Shown here in pieces: positions 1 through 11,689 of a stretch of 64,000 nucleotides of DNA; position 1 is the stretch's first letter, and every line of letters starts with the position of its first letter. A program made the position numbers and the translations under genes. A model generated the notes under the pieces. It did not search any database and was not told the origin of the DNA. It saw nothing but the letters and a program-made list of their open reading frames with translations. Source of the DNA: Ephemerocybe angulata (lineage: Eukaryota; Basidiomycota; Agaricomycetes; Agaricales; Psathyrellaceae); the NCBI GenBank assembly GCA_013368325.1, contig JAACJK010000164.1, positions 930,001-994,000 on the forward strand, given 5' to 3'.

Positions 1-281
1 TGTGCGGAATCGGCGTTTACTGGCTCGCCCGTATCTTGAAGAACAGTCAGTAAAAAGGGGTGGTCGCCACAGCAGTATTTGGCTGGATTAGCCTCACCGA
101 ACTACATGTTTTGCATCTGTGATTACTGATAGAAGTTGATTGTTGTATTTCACGTTTATGTAGATATATTAACAGCAATCCGTCCCCCAAGAGGGACATG
201 CCATTTCAATCGTATAGATTTGGGGTGAAATCATAGCGCAATCGTCTTGAGGTTACGTCGAGAAAGCATGCATCTACCTAG
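1..281. other. Window edge, no gene assigned
   Basis: In frame 3 the first 16 codons are open on the plus strand and end at a TAA at 51-53. They could be the last codons of a gene lying to the left, but 16 residues are too few to recognise. The rest of the stretch, up to the end of the minus-strand gene at 282, is A/T-richer and shows nothing coding. Confidence 0.2.
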
Positions 282-1331
282 CTATTTCCTCCGGCCGAAC
301 CACGTACGCTTTGTCTTCTTCTGAACTGTTGTTTCATGAAGAGTTGAACCGCCCGCTGACGACAAGCTCAAACCTGCGAGTCCCTGCCGCGTATCTTCCA
401 TGTCCACATCCTCATCCGACTGCCAATCACTCTCCTCGTCCTCTGTTTCCACTGTCGCTCGGTGCTTTCCCTTATTATTATTACCTTTTTCAGCCGGCTG
501 TGGCTGCGGCGTGTTTCCTGATCTCGCAGCCTGAGGGGGCTCGGGAGTATCGCTCGCGTATGCCTCGTCGAAAGTCATATGCCTCTCAGGGCCTCTCTGG
601 TGATGCTGCGCATCTGGGGGCGCCGAGTGGCTCTGCGGAGGTGGAGGAGGACGGTTGAACTGCTCCTGATATTGGTTATTGGGAGGCGCGAAATCGTTCC
701 GAGGCTGCTCCGTCTGCCTTCGCTGCTGCTGGAGTGGCGGAGGGGGAGGCTGGAAGAGGTCCTGTCCGTTGCCGTATGCATAGTCGTGGTTGAGATTCCG
801 CACGGGAGATGGTGGGCCCTGGGGTGGCAGGGGCCCGTTGGGACGGTAGCGCGGGCCGTTCCAGTAGCCGCCGGGAGGGAAGGGTGGGCCTGTGTGCGGT
901 TGGGGCTCTTGGTATCGGAAGCCCGAGCCTGGGTGGCTGGGGCGGTTCATGGCTGGGTGCGGGCGGGGGCCCCAGCCCCCGTTCACTGGGGGTGGGGGTA
1001 CCCCGGGCCCTGGGCCTCCGCCTCCTCCGCCTCCTCCTTGGATTATGGTGCCTGTGGGAGATGGGCTGGGAATCAGTAGTGCGATTGGTGGGCGGAGGGT
1101 GTGTACTGTACCGTGGTTGTCTCCGAAGTTACCGTTGGTTACGTGCCCGACGTTGTATGACCTGGATCCTGGGTGATATGTCGTTTGGTGCTCTGGATAT
1201 CAAGGGTGTGCACTGATCAGCGTCCCGACTCCGAGAGTAGCTAGACCTTGCAGATACGCACGATGGTAGTCTCCAGCGACACTATTGAAGGTTCCATTAT
1301 TGATGTTGAAGTCGTGGCTTCCGTTGAACAT
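282..1331 (-). CDS. Gly/Pro-rich protein with amyloid-like FN-G-FN repeats
   Basis: I do not recognise a characterised family. Three exons (1331-1262, 1192-1112, 1051-282) give 306 residues with consistent phases; the introns are 69 and 60 nt. The N-terminus, starting MFNGSHDFNINNGTF, and a second stretch (SRSYNVGHVTNGNFGDNHG) form two pseudo-repeats rich in N, G and aromatic residues. Leaders of this kind are common at the N-termini of Agaricomycete NLR and small proteins. A poly-Gly run, long proline-rich disorder, an acidic segment (EDEESD, DEDVDMED) and a basic tail ending FGRRK follow. The ATG at 1331 was chosen because the leader motif starts there. The second intron is a multiple of three and stop-free, so its retention would keep the frame. 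No membrane segment is seen. Function unknown; a scaffold or signalling role is only inference. Confidence 0.65.
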
Positions 1332-2234
1332 GGTGAAGGGTATAGAGCTGCTGTAAACAAGCTTCCAGCAGAGATGGACTGTTATATCTGTGATTTTAGC
1401 GCCCACTCTGGCTCGTGAGAAGTTAACACGAGGCTTCGGTTCTTTGCCTCATGCCACTCGGAGAAGGCCAGTGTGGCCACTGCCTCGTTGAGGGCAGTGC
1501 TCGGCCGTGGTCTTGTTGCATTCTAGACTGATAAGCGCTGTGGTCCTTCTCTATTGTTCCTCTCTACCTTCCAGGTTGTGGTTACAGTGGCACCCACAGG
1601 AGAGGGATGTGCGGCAGTGTCCAAAGAAGCCGATTAACTGCTTTCAATGCCTTGCATAGGATTCCTAGAAGAGGGAAGGTCGAAAGGCGGCGCAAGCGCC
1701 CATCTTTGGCAAAGATTTTATTGCGATAGTAATATCGAGCACACACTACATACCAGGATGTGCAATACTGCCTTGTATTGTTGACGTTGCTGTTCATCGT
1801 TGTTGTTGAGGTGGTGGCACAGCGGTGTCCACATCACAGCAGTGTACTGGCAGAAATTTAAGCTTTCTGCCCCTAGCATACCACCACCGCAAAGATTCAA
1901 GTTGCATGGCGACAACTCAGATTACCCGCGGCTTATTATGTAGTAACAGATCTACTCAATAGTCACCTACAATACAAGGATAACTGCTATAAGAGATAGT
2001 CGAAAAATAGAGATAAATGAATAAGGTACAGCAGACAAGAAGCTACGAAGCGAAGGTAAATAGGAAGAGCGGTATCGAAGTAAATGGTAGTCGTGCGAAG
2101 CGTGTACAAAGGGGTGCAGATACGAAGAAACAGATGGGGAGATATAAGGTTTAGCAGAATCTAGAGTGCGAAAGCGAGGTCCGTCGGTCGTACCGCGTCG
2201 TAATATCGTTCATCATCGTAAATAAGGGGCTAGT
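1332..2234. other. Intergenic, nothing convincing
   Basis: About 0.9 kb lies between the 5' end of the Gly/Pro-rich gene and the 3' end of the MFS gene. It holds only short frames without recognisable similarity. The A-rich part around 1980-2160 is probably the 3' UTR of the MFS transporter. Confidence 0.5.
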
Positions 2235-4951
2235 TCATGAAGTCATAGTAGAGGTAAGGGCGGAGGCCTCAGGTGCCTGCGCTTTGCCAGAGCCTCCTCC
2301 GAGTCGATGCTGAGTATCGCTGGAAGCGAGAGTGCCAATAGGCGCATCGGCTATCGTCGCAGTTATTTTAGGCGCGGGGGTAGCCCCGTTTGTCGTAACC
2401 GAGGCCGCAGCCTTGGCATTGGGGTCTGAGGTGGACGCGTTCTTTTGAACGTCGGAGTGGCACGCTGCCGTCGAGTCTGTCCGGGAGGAAAAGGCGGTCG
2501 TGGTGCTCCTTGCCGTGGAAGACTTTTCGTTGTAGGCGTATATGCTTTTGTCCCGAATCCAAGGGCCGTATTTCTGTAAAGGCAGCGATCAGCGATCAAT
2601 GCATGCCACATCATATCGTATCGAGAGACGTAAGCGCCGGGCGATAGCTAACAAGCGCTCTGGGATTATGCCCCTTGGCGGTACCCGATATTGCTGCACG
2701 AGGCGAGGGGAAATGAGATGTGCTTACCCAGAACAGGAGGGGTATGGGGACGCAGGCTGTCGCGAAGCACGCGAAGAAGCTCATGGCCCACTGGTCGCCG
2801 ACCGCCCTGAAGAGCGGGGGGCAGAAGAGCGGGAACACGGCGCCGCAGATGGAGCGCAGCACGACGGTGGCGGAGATGGCGCTCGCGAAATAGATGGTGT
2901 AGGTGTCCATGAGGTACGTTGTGAGGCTCTGCAGGATTTGTGCGATGCCTATGCCGAAGGGGATGCCCGCGACGATGGGGACGGCCCAGTGCACGGAGGG
3001 CATGCTTGTCCTGTTTGTTTTTGGGGGGTGAGAAGGGGGTTGGGGGAGGGGAGGTGGAGGGAGAGCGTACCATGCGAACCACCAGAGACCGATTGGTGCG
3101 AGGAATGAGCCGAGGATCGCCATATGCAAACGTCTGTGGAAAGAATGTGAGTAAGGAGATAGCACTCAAGACGGCCATAGATTCTAGAAGAGAGGCATCT
3201 TCGATCACAAAGGAAGCCAAATTCTCAATAAAGGGCACAAAGGCGCTAGGGAAGGTCTCGTAGGAGAGAAAGATGGAGGAGAACTCACGCTTCGGGTGGT
3301 GCTCTCCCGGACTCGCTCTGCTCCATGACGCGCCAATAAATCTTGTTCTGGATCGTCTGGCTCGCAGTGCCTAGCATGATGCCAAAGCCGACGCCGACGA
3401 AGGCAAGGCCGCTCTGCCCCGGGGTGAACCCGCGGTGCTGCTGGAAGATGATAGGGAAGCCGGAGAAGAGGGCGTAGAGCGTTCCATGCATGATGGAGGC
3501 GTAGACTGCCGCGGCAAGCACGATCGGTTCCGTAACGATGAAGACTGCGTGGTGGCGTGTGTGTCAGTGCAGTTCGAAGTGAGTGAGCGCAGCTCTGGGA
3601 CTCGAAGGAAGGCGTTGGAGGTGCGACGGTGGGGTGATGGGGCGCTTACCGAAGGGCCTGCTGAGGTTCTTTTGGATGACCTGGGACAGGGATTTTGGCT
3701 CGTTCCTGTCGTGCAAGGAGACGAAGTGCGCGTCGGAGTCTTTGGATGCCAGAGAGAGCTGCTGAGCGCGGCGGCGCAGAAGAACGGGTGCGTACTGGAC
3801 TTCAAAGTTAGAAGGCTGCCAGTGAAGCAGAATAGAAAGACGTCTGGCGCACCGTTTCTGGCGCGAAGAGGTATCCGCCAATCAGGCTAACAAGGGAGAA
3901 CATGAACATCAGCCAAAAGTTGAAGTGCCATCCCAGGTGGGGGTTCTCTGCGACGAAACCCCCTACGATTGGGCCTATGACTGGAGAAGGGAGTGTAATA
4001 ATCAGCGCCGGGAGAAGGGGGTGTGATTAATGTAAACGAGAGTGTTTACCTGGACCAAGGAAGGGCACAGTAGCGTAGATGGCGGAAGCAAGACCACGCT
4101 CTCGGAAATTGAAGATATCAGTAATGGTGCCTCCAGCGTTAGTGAGGGCTGTTGGCGAATGCAGACGGGCGGTCGGTTATCAGCACCCTAGTTCCCTGGA
4201 CGAGCGAAACAATGATGGAGGGGTGACACGCACGCGAGGCTCCAAAGATTCCAGTCAAGAGGCGACATGACAGGAGGGTTGCGACGTTTCGACTCAGGGC
4301 GCCCTGCAGCTGGAAGGCCGAATAGAGGAATCCTGTTGCCAGAAAGACGGCGCGCTGAACAGGGGCGCGACGCATCAGCGTCGGCTCGATTGGGATATCT
4401 GGCACTTACTCTTCCGTACATCTGGGGAGTAATTGAAGCATGTTAGGAGACTCTGTGATGGAGCAAGGGAGGCTACAGACCTCGCCCATGGAGGCAAATA
4501 TGAGTGGCCTGGAACCAGGTGAGCACGACGTACGCGGCGAGCTTGGATTCAAGCGCACTCACCCTAGCGCGAAGCCCAAAACGTACAAGGATATGCCGAG
4601 GATGGCAACGTTGTCCGAGATGCCAAAGTCCTCCATCGTATACTGCATCCCGCCCGTGTAGGCGCTGCTGCCGAACGACACTGTGAATGTGCACATGGCG
4701 AGCTGTGCGGTGATCAGCCACTTTTTGGATCGCGGCCAGTTGTACGGATCGTCCGCATCGTTTAGGTCCCAGTCGACGATATAAGGATCGTCTGGTGTCC
4801 CGCTGCCTGTGTACGACCGGTCTGAGGGGGGCAGCACGAACGCTGCGCTCTTTTCGACGTCGGCTGGGTATCGGCTATCCGACATATCCGGCGGAGAGTG
4901 GAGGGTCTGCTCGCTACCCCGCGACGGGGAAGAGGATCTGCTGGAGTCCAT
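2235..4951 (-). CDS. MFS drug/polyamine transporter, DHA1 family
   Basis: A 12-helix major facilitator of the plasma membrane, proton antiporter class, related to fungal TPO1/FLU1-type exporters. The N-terminal cytosolic tail is serine-rich and ends in the family signature DPYIVDWDLND...NPYNW-like (here DDPYNWPRSKKW). Helix 1-2 exons follow, then GPLIFASMGE, a 12-nt exon encoding MYGR (the family's E-x-YGRR loop), RAVFLATGF, NAGGTITDIF, PVIGPIVGGF, APETYAPVLLRRRA, a cytosolic loop, PSVHWAVPIVAG and a C-terminal KYGPWIRDKS. About nine exons with roughly 50-90 nt introns. The ATG at 4951 starts MDSSRSSSPS; the frame upstream has only a GTG. The C-terminal tail of about 90 residues is Ala/Ser/Thr-rich. 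Substrate cannot be predicted. It is transcribed away from the GSK-3 gene. Confidence 0.88.
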
Positions 4952-6723
4952 TAGCAAGGGGGTAGGACTGGACGAGAAGCAATGCACCAGAGAGGGTCGG
5001 AATCTTATAGGAGACGATGCTCATAAACTCCTGGTGTACGTCTTTCAGTAAAGGATATTAGGCTGCCGTCTCGGCGCAGAGACGGAAATGGAAAGGGACG
5101 AAGAGTAGCTGATGCAATGAAGCAATGAGGATCTGGAGAGAGAAAGAAGGATGCACGGGGACTTGCGAGATGTGCGTTCGTCCTGAACGGTCGCTGGCCC
5201 CAGATTTGAGCGTGCATCGTGTACGAAAGAATTTGCCGTCAACTCTGCGGCGAGCAGTACCATCATCAAGAACGCCCTGCACCCCATCATGATGACCGCG
5301 ACACAATCGACCATCGCATTTACCTTTTATTCCAGAAGCATAAAAATCTGTCCTAATCATGGTTTAGCGCGTTGGGTTTGGGTCGACCAACCTACCTGGC
5401 CATCGAGGACTTGATAAAGGGTTGCTGGGTCGGATGGAATCATTGCCGAGGTGTACCAACCCTCAGGTAGCCGAGCGAGTGATTGGCGAGCGACCATTGT
5501 CTTGAATGGCCGGGACCTGTCCCTGAAGGGAACGAGGACAAGCAGAGGATTCAGAACTTGCCAGTCCGCATCACATGTCATGAGGGCCGTGCAGCTGGCA
5601 AGAAATGGAGACGTAACAGAAACACAAAGACTGCAGAAGGGGGACGCAGAAGAGCATCGAAACCCGGTGTCGATCCAAGTCCGGGTCTGTTTCGATCGAG
5701 CTCGCAGTCTTCCCCTCTTTACGAGAGAGAATGCTTGCCCAAGACTGCGTCGAGCTTGAGGATGAGCAGGGTCGCACGCTGGGGACAACGTCGACTTCTA
5801 TTCGAGTGTTCCAAGAGCAAGAGGCTTCCATCAGTGGGTGCGTGCTTATGGGGTCCATACATGAGGGACAACGCTCACTGGATATTCTGCGGTAGCTTTG
5901 GGGACTGGAGCTTGCCGTTGGTCACCCACGTCCTGTAACGCCACCGGTGTATGCCGAGAACAGGAAAATGCCATTATGTGCCCCAAACGGAATGCTGGTT
6001 GATATTTACGACGGAGACTGGTCGTGATGGGGTCCAAGCAAGAAGCACATCCTCTTAAACGCCTTTGAATGGCCCTCCTCCTCACACGGGTGGAGACGGT
6101 GCACAAATGAGGGGCATCGCTCTCAGGACCCCAGGCACCTGAATAGAGACCTCCTGATGGAAGCTAGACTTGTCGTAGAGGAGCATCACATTTAAGAGAC
6201 GTTTCGAGGGTAGAGTGCAAGATCTAGCTGGAGAACATGTGGCATCTCGCGTCGCACATAGCAGGTTCAGCAAGCCCGAGCAATAAGGGGCCTCCGCTTC
6301 GGTCGCCTGGAAATGGCCGACGCGACAGCTTCTTGCTTGGTTCAAGATTCGAGGAGGGCACGAGGCACCATCCGCCTCAATCGCGACCATGCACGATCTG
6401 CGGACGAGGATAGCCCAGATCCCAGAGATCCAAGACGGTCCGTGTTTGGCTCTGTTTGGCGCGCGAATTGGGTCAAGTGACCCGGTGTGGTCTGGGTGGT
6501 AGAGGCACGCTAACTCCCTTTATCCTGTCCTCGACGTCCTCCTCGTCCCCAACGCCCAAAGCTCCCACCCTCCGCGCCCTCTAGGCCCCGCTGCGACTTC
6601 GCCCACTCCGGCCCTCGCCCAGCTCACGATCCCGCCTGCTCGTCGTCCAGGTCTCATCTCGCCGTCGTCTCCACCTCCCACACGCTCCAACACGTCCCTC
6701 ACACCCTTCCCAGCCCCACAGTC
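4952..6723. other. Long divergent intergenic region
   Basis: This 1.77 kb stretch separates the MFS transporter (-) from GSK-3 (+) and is the largest gap in the window. Several overlapping open frames of up to about 150 codons exist on both strands around 5350-5940, but none has splice-supported continuation, a plausible start or a recognisable motif. The C/T-rich stretch at about 6520-6720 probably belongs to the GSK-3 promoter or 5' UTR. Confidence 0.5.
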
Positions 6724-8372
6724 ATGGCTACGCACGGACCCATCAACGGTGTCAAGATCTCTCGTGCGTTCTCCCATATGTTCCACGTCCCCGTCTCCAA
6801 CTTTCAACTAATTAATACCATCACTTTTGTGCATCTACTGCATTTGCATCCCCATCTTGTCGCTATCTGCTCTCCACCCTCGCCCTCGACTGGCCGATCG
6901 CATCTCATCGATATATGCTGCACGCGATTCATCCAACCCCAGCCATCGACGACCCTAACAAAGTCGTTCGGGTAATTGCCTCTGATGGCAAGAGCGGCGA
7001 GACAAAGGATCTCCAGTACACCAACTGCAAGGTGATCGGCAATGGTTCATTCGGTGTCGTTTTCCAAGCAAAGCTGCTTGGTGCGCCCAAAGAGCTGGAG
7101 GAAATTGCTATCAAGAAAGTCTTGCAGGACAAGCGGTTCAAGGTCGGTTTGCCATGTTCCGGATCTTCCTGCCCCAGCCTCGCTTACGCACCGTCGTTAG
7201 AACCGAGAGCTGCAAATCATGAGGCTCGTTTCGCATCCCAACGTCGTCGATCTGAAAGCCTTTTTCTACTCCAACGGCGAAAAGGTTGGTGTTGAAACAT
7301 TCGTTCTCGTGACTTGAATTTATCATTTTGAACCCCCTAGAAAGACGAAGTATACCTTAATCTTGTGTTGGAATATGTCCCCGAAACCGTCTATCGCGCC
7401 AGTCGCCACTACGCCAAGCTCAAGCAACCCATGCCTATGCTGCAAATCAAACTCTACATGTATCAGCTCTTGCGATCGCTAGCCTACATCCACTCGGTCG
7501 GCATTTGCCATCGAGATATCAAGCCCCAGAACTTGCTTCTCAACCCTGCCACTGGCGTCCTCAAGCTATGTGACTTTGGCTCTGCGAAGATCCTGGTTGC
7601 TGGCGAACCCAACGTCAGCTACATCTGCTCCAGGTACTACCGAGCCCCAGAACTTATCTTCGGGGCTACTAACTACACGACCAACATTGGTAAGTGGCAC
7701 ATCCATTTTAGGTGTCAATTCCGTCATCTGACTCTCTTTCCTGCGCACAGACATCTGGTCGACGGGTTGTGTCATGGCGGAGCTCATGCTTGGACAGCCC
7801 CTGTTCCCTGGAGAGAGCGGCATCGACCAGTTAGTCGAGATCATCAAGGTGCTTGGTACACCGTCGCGTGAGCAGATCAAGACCATGAACCCGAACTATA
7901 TGGAGCACAAGTTCCCGCAAATTAAGCCCCATCCGTTCTCCAAGGCAAGTGGCGGTCACGCCTTTCTGACGACGCCCGAGCTGACCTTTTGCGAATAGGT
8001 CTTCCGACCCCGCACGGCCCCAGAAGCGATTGACCTGGTTTCGAAGCTGTTGGAGTACACGCCAGGGGCTCGGTTGAGTGCCGTGGAGGCGATGGTGCAT
8101 GGGTTGTTCGACGAATTGCGGGTGGAAGGCGCCAAGATGCCGAATGGAAAAGAGTTCCCTCGGCTTTTCGACTTTACGCGCGAAGGTGAGCGAGCATGGC
8201 CCGACGACGTATGATAGAGTGCTGACCGTGTTGCCCAGAACTCTCTGTGCGCCCGGATTTGATCCGGCGACTTGTTCCCGTACACACAGAACCGGAGCTG
8301 GCCTCGCGGTCGATTGTGCTCGATGGGTTTGTACCGATACCCCTGGAGCAGATGAAGCTCTCGTTGGACTGA
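6724..8372 (+). CDS. gsk3: Glycogen synthase kinase 3 (shaggy-type Ser/Thr kinase)
   Basis: Cytosolic/nuclear CMGC kinase acting on primed substrates in growth, stress and developmental signalling. Seven exons (6724-6763, 6943-7142, 7201-7284, 7341-7689, 7751-7944, 7999-8185, 8239-8372) join in phase to 395 residues, the usual length for the family. Visible are the glycine loop [12 protein letters not shown], the ATP-lysine in EIAIKKV, the catalytic loop [18 protein letters not shown], and the activation loop [13 protein letters not shown] with the regulatory tyrosine. The C-lobe has DIWSTGCV and HPFSKVFRPRT. The start is set by the conserved N-terminus leading into [10 protein letters not shown]. 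The intron at 7945-7998 has a GC donor (GCAAGT...AG); no GT donor preserves the conserved FSK-VFRPRT junction. The first intron is long (179 nt). Confidence 0.96.
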
Positions 8373-8697
8373 GGCCCGGCACAGTCCTCTCGGGGCAGGG
8401 ACCGTGGCCAGTTTGCGATGCGATGCTTAGCTATAATTTCGTTTCTCGTCCTTCTATATCTGATGAATTGAATTGAGCGTTTGTACATGTAATTACTTGT
8501 TACTTGGATCTGAAAATGCAGCTGTGCTAAGCTCGGAATTGAGCTCGGATGTATTTGGCCAGCGTCAGACTAGTCACTTCCGAAAATGCAAGTCGATTGC
8601 GACATGTGGCGTAACCTCTGCGCAAGCCGTGTCTACAACTTACATATAGCCCTTTTAATTCCTTTTTGTATCCTTTAATACCTGCTACAAAACCACC
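8373..8697. other. Intergenic, GSK-3 3' UTR and next promoter
   Basis: 325 nt between two plus-strand genes. Nothing beyond likely UTR and promoter sequence was seen. Confidence 0.5.
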
Positions 8698-10756
8698 ATG
8701 CAGTCCCAAAAGTCTTCTTACGTCTGTGACACTATACCCGCTGCACGTCTCGCCTCTTCCACCGACCTCATCGCCATGCACGACCCCGAAGAGCCCCTTC
8801 CAGAGCCGCCGTCCCGCACACCGACCCCAGTCCCGCCGCGAAAACTCTGCGTCCGACACCAACGCATGGCCGACGAGGGCATGAACTTGAAGCTGCAGCA
8901 TGTACGTTGTCGACCCTTCTTTTTATTCACCGAGGCTAATCGGTCTGCAGTCGTTAGATGCTTTGCCCATCGAAGAGCGAGAGGCCGTCAACGCTGTCTG
9001 GACCAACTTTTCGCAGTCGTCGCACCCGCGGCGGGCACTCATTCTCCAGGGTCTGCTTACAATGTGCTGCTTCTCGCAACTCTCTCTGCTCACCGACCAG
9101 CTCTCGCACCTCATCCGCATCGACCCCTTTGCTGTCCTCCCCCGCGAACTCGCCATGACCATCCTCGGCCACCTCGACGCTACCTCGCTCTGTCGCGCAG
9201 CCCAGGTCAGCACGCGCTGGAAAAACCTCGCCGACGACGACACCCTCTGGCGGGGCATCTGCGAGCAGCACATTGGGCAAAAGTGCCGCAAGTGTGGCTG
9301 GGGCCTCCCCGTGCTCGAGAACAAGCGGATGTGCTATCGCCCTCAATCGGTCTCGCCATCGCCCAACCCCCCGCCCTCGATCCCCCTGCCCTCATCCACA
9401 GCAGGGCCGTCTTCGCCTACGACTTCTTTGAAGCGAACTGCCGAGAGTTCGTCGGAGTTACTCGCACCTCCCGTCAAGCGACAGAGATCGGACGATGTTC
9501 TTCCCTCTGAGCCTTGTCCCTCGTCCTCGAACGCCCTCATTGCGCCTATTGTCTCGGAGCCGGTCCAGCCTCTCCGCCGGCTATGGAAGGACGTCTACAG
9601 CGAACGTCTCACCATCGAACGGAATTGGAGGCGCGGTCGGTGTACGGTCCGCATATTGAAGGGGCACACCGACGGAGTCATGTGTCTACAGTTCAATGAA
9701 ACGCTCTCCCATCCCGCCTTCCCCGTTCTGATTACCGGTTCATATGACCGCACGATTCGAGTGTGGAACATGGAGACCGGACAGGAGCTGCACTGTCTCA
9801 AGGGCCACACCCGCGCGGTGCGGGCGCTGCAGTTCGACGAGTGCAAGCTCATCACTGGGAGTATGGACAACACGCTCAAGGTCTGGGACTGGCGGCGGGG
9901 CAAGTGCATCCGGACGCTGACGGGCCACACGGAGGGTGTCGTCTGTCTGAACTTCGACTCGAATGTTCTCGCGAGCGGGAGTGTCGACTCCACCATCAAG
10001 GTGTGGAATCTCAGGACGGGAGGGGCTTTTACGTTGCGGGGGCACACGGATTGGGTGAACGCTGTGCAGCTGTGGGACTCGAATGGCAAGTCGACGCCGA
10101 CGGACTTTTCGTCGCTGTTCGATGGCTCCAAGTCACCGCCTCCTGCTCAGTCGTCGGGGTCGTGTGGACCCTGCATCGACCCCGGGAAGATGTTGTTTTC
10201 TGCATCAGATGATGGGACCATCAAGCTCTGGGACCTTACTCTCCGTGCATGCGTCCGTGTGTTCACGGGCCATGTGGGGCAGGTTCAGAGTATGAAACTG
10301 CTGGTCTCTGAAGACTGCAGTGAAGGCGATTCAGACTCAATGGATGTGTCTACTCCTGACGCCAAGACGCTCTCTCTCCCCGTCGACAACGCGCAACCCT
10401 CTACCTCGTCCTCATCCTCCGCCGCCGTCACTGAAGTTCCTGCCAAGGGCAAGAAACCCCTCCTCATTTCGGGGAGCCTCGACAACACCATTCGAGTCTG
10501 GGATATCGAGTCCGGGACCGTCACCAAGACGCTCTTTGGACACATCGAGGGCGTGTGGGGTGTGGCCGCCGACAAGCTGCGGCTGGTGAGCGGGAGCCAT
10601 GACCGCACGATCAAGGTGTGGAATCGCGAGGACAGCAAGTGCACGGCGACGCTTGTCGGGCACCAGGCGGCTGTCAGCTGTCTGGCGCTTGGGGAGGACA
10701 AGATCGTGTCGGGGAGCGATGACAATGATATCAGGATCTGGAGTTTCAGCGAGTAG
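8698..10756 (+). CDS. met30: F-box/WD40 ubiquitin ligase adaptor, Met30/SconB type
   Basis: Substrate receptor of an SCF ubiquitin ligase. In fungi the Met30/SconB/Scon-2 group targets the Met4/CYS3 transcription factor and so controls sulfur assimilation. Two exons (8698-8901 and 8951-10756, 49-nt intron) give 669 residues. The N-terminal block LPIEEREAVNAVW followed by RRALILQGLLTMCC is typical of the group, then an F-box (FAVLPRELAMTILGHLD), the post-F-box motif CRKCGWGLPVLE, a low-complexity linker, and seven WD repeats. WD signatures include GSYDRTIRVWN, GSMDNTLKVWD, GSVDSTIKVWN, ASDDGTIKLWD, GSLDNTIRVWD, GSHDRTIKVWN and GSDDNDIRIWS. Insertions rich in Ser/Pro lie between repeats 4 and 6. 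The subgroup call rests on memory of Met30/SconB motifs; an F-box/WD40 protein is certain. Confidence 0.9.
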
Positions 10757-11689
10757 GCTGGCAGGCACGCTGGTAGCTCGCGCGGTTGGTGTATCTTATC
10801 TTATTTTTCTTCTATGTTTCTTGTTGCATCTTTCGCTTTGTCGTGTACCATATGAACTTGTTTTCTGTCGTATCATTATTTGTACTCATAACTCACTTTC
10901 TCCGTCACCTCGTCACCATCCATACATGTGTTCCTTTAGAAGTCACTTTCACTTGCACCTTCAATAGACGGCCTCACATCCTGCATTTCCAAAGCATTAT
11001 CAACATGTAATACTAGTACAACAACATTGTTCGAGGACCTGGGACTTGGACAGAGGGGAACATACATACATACATGCGGGTATAGAAAGGTATAGAATGC
11101 GATACAGATATGGTAGACGAGTAACCGAATAGTAGAGTGCTACAGAAATTAGGTGAAGATAAGTCAAGGTTGGGAGTGATGTGCGGGATGTAGGGTATCG
11201 TGGGTGCAGTGAGCAAGGATGGTGTCATGGTCCGCAATTTACGAGATAAGGCGGGTATTGAGATAAATGAACGTGAAACAAGTGAATGGCATGGAGAAAA
11301 GTGTGAAAGGGGACTCAATCCGAAGAGAATATGATGATTGAAGTGAAATATCGAACCACCCCCGGTAAGATGAACGTTGGCTTAGACTCTTTCATCATGA
11401 TGGCGCAGGGGGTGGACGCACTCCACGGCCACCACCCCTGACAGTGCCCGACTGACCACGGGTCCAAAGTATGTCGCGAGAGAGAAGCGTGTTTGCGACT
11501 TCCAAGGCCATTCCCGAACTCTCCAGCCCCACGTTCCCGAGTTCTTCCTTCCTTGAGAGATTACTGAATTGTTGAATGGCAAGACCCGAGAAAATGTCGA
11601 CCTCGAGCCCAATCGGTGCTAGCCAGGCTGGCCGAGAATAGAAAGGGAGAGAAAGGCAAAAACTCTTCTGCATCGAAAGTCAGGTCCCA
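10757..11689. other. Convergent 3' intergenic region
   Basis: About 0.9 kb between the 3' ends of the met30-like gene and the kinase/Ras-GEF gene. It holds T-rich 3' UTR sequence and a short TACA microsatellite near 11062-11075. No supportable gene; the small minus-strand frames at 11.0-11.7 kb lack any motif. Confidence 0.5.

Noticed and set aside
579..1216. Open frames of 94-166 codons on the plus strand
   Set aside because: They are antisense to the Gly/Pro-rich coding exon; its G/C-rich, repeat-like sequence keeps other frames open. No splice or motif support.
1582..1915. Two minus-strand frames of 65-71 codons
   Set aside because: No recognisable motif, no plausible exon partners, composition like intergenic DNA.
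3435..3890. Plus-strand frame of 151 codons
   Set aside because: Antisense to MFS transporter exons.
5357..5938. Overlapping frames of about 100-150 codons on both strands
   Set aside because: Frames on both strands are equally open, none has a credible start context, introns or similarity, so no gene was called.
11382..11673. Minus-strand frames of 76 and 92 codons
   Set aside because: They lie in the 3' region between convergent genes and show no similarity; probably UTR sequence.
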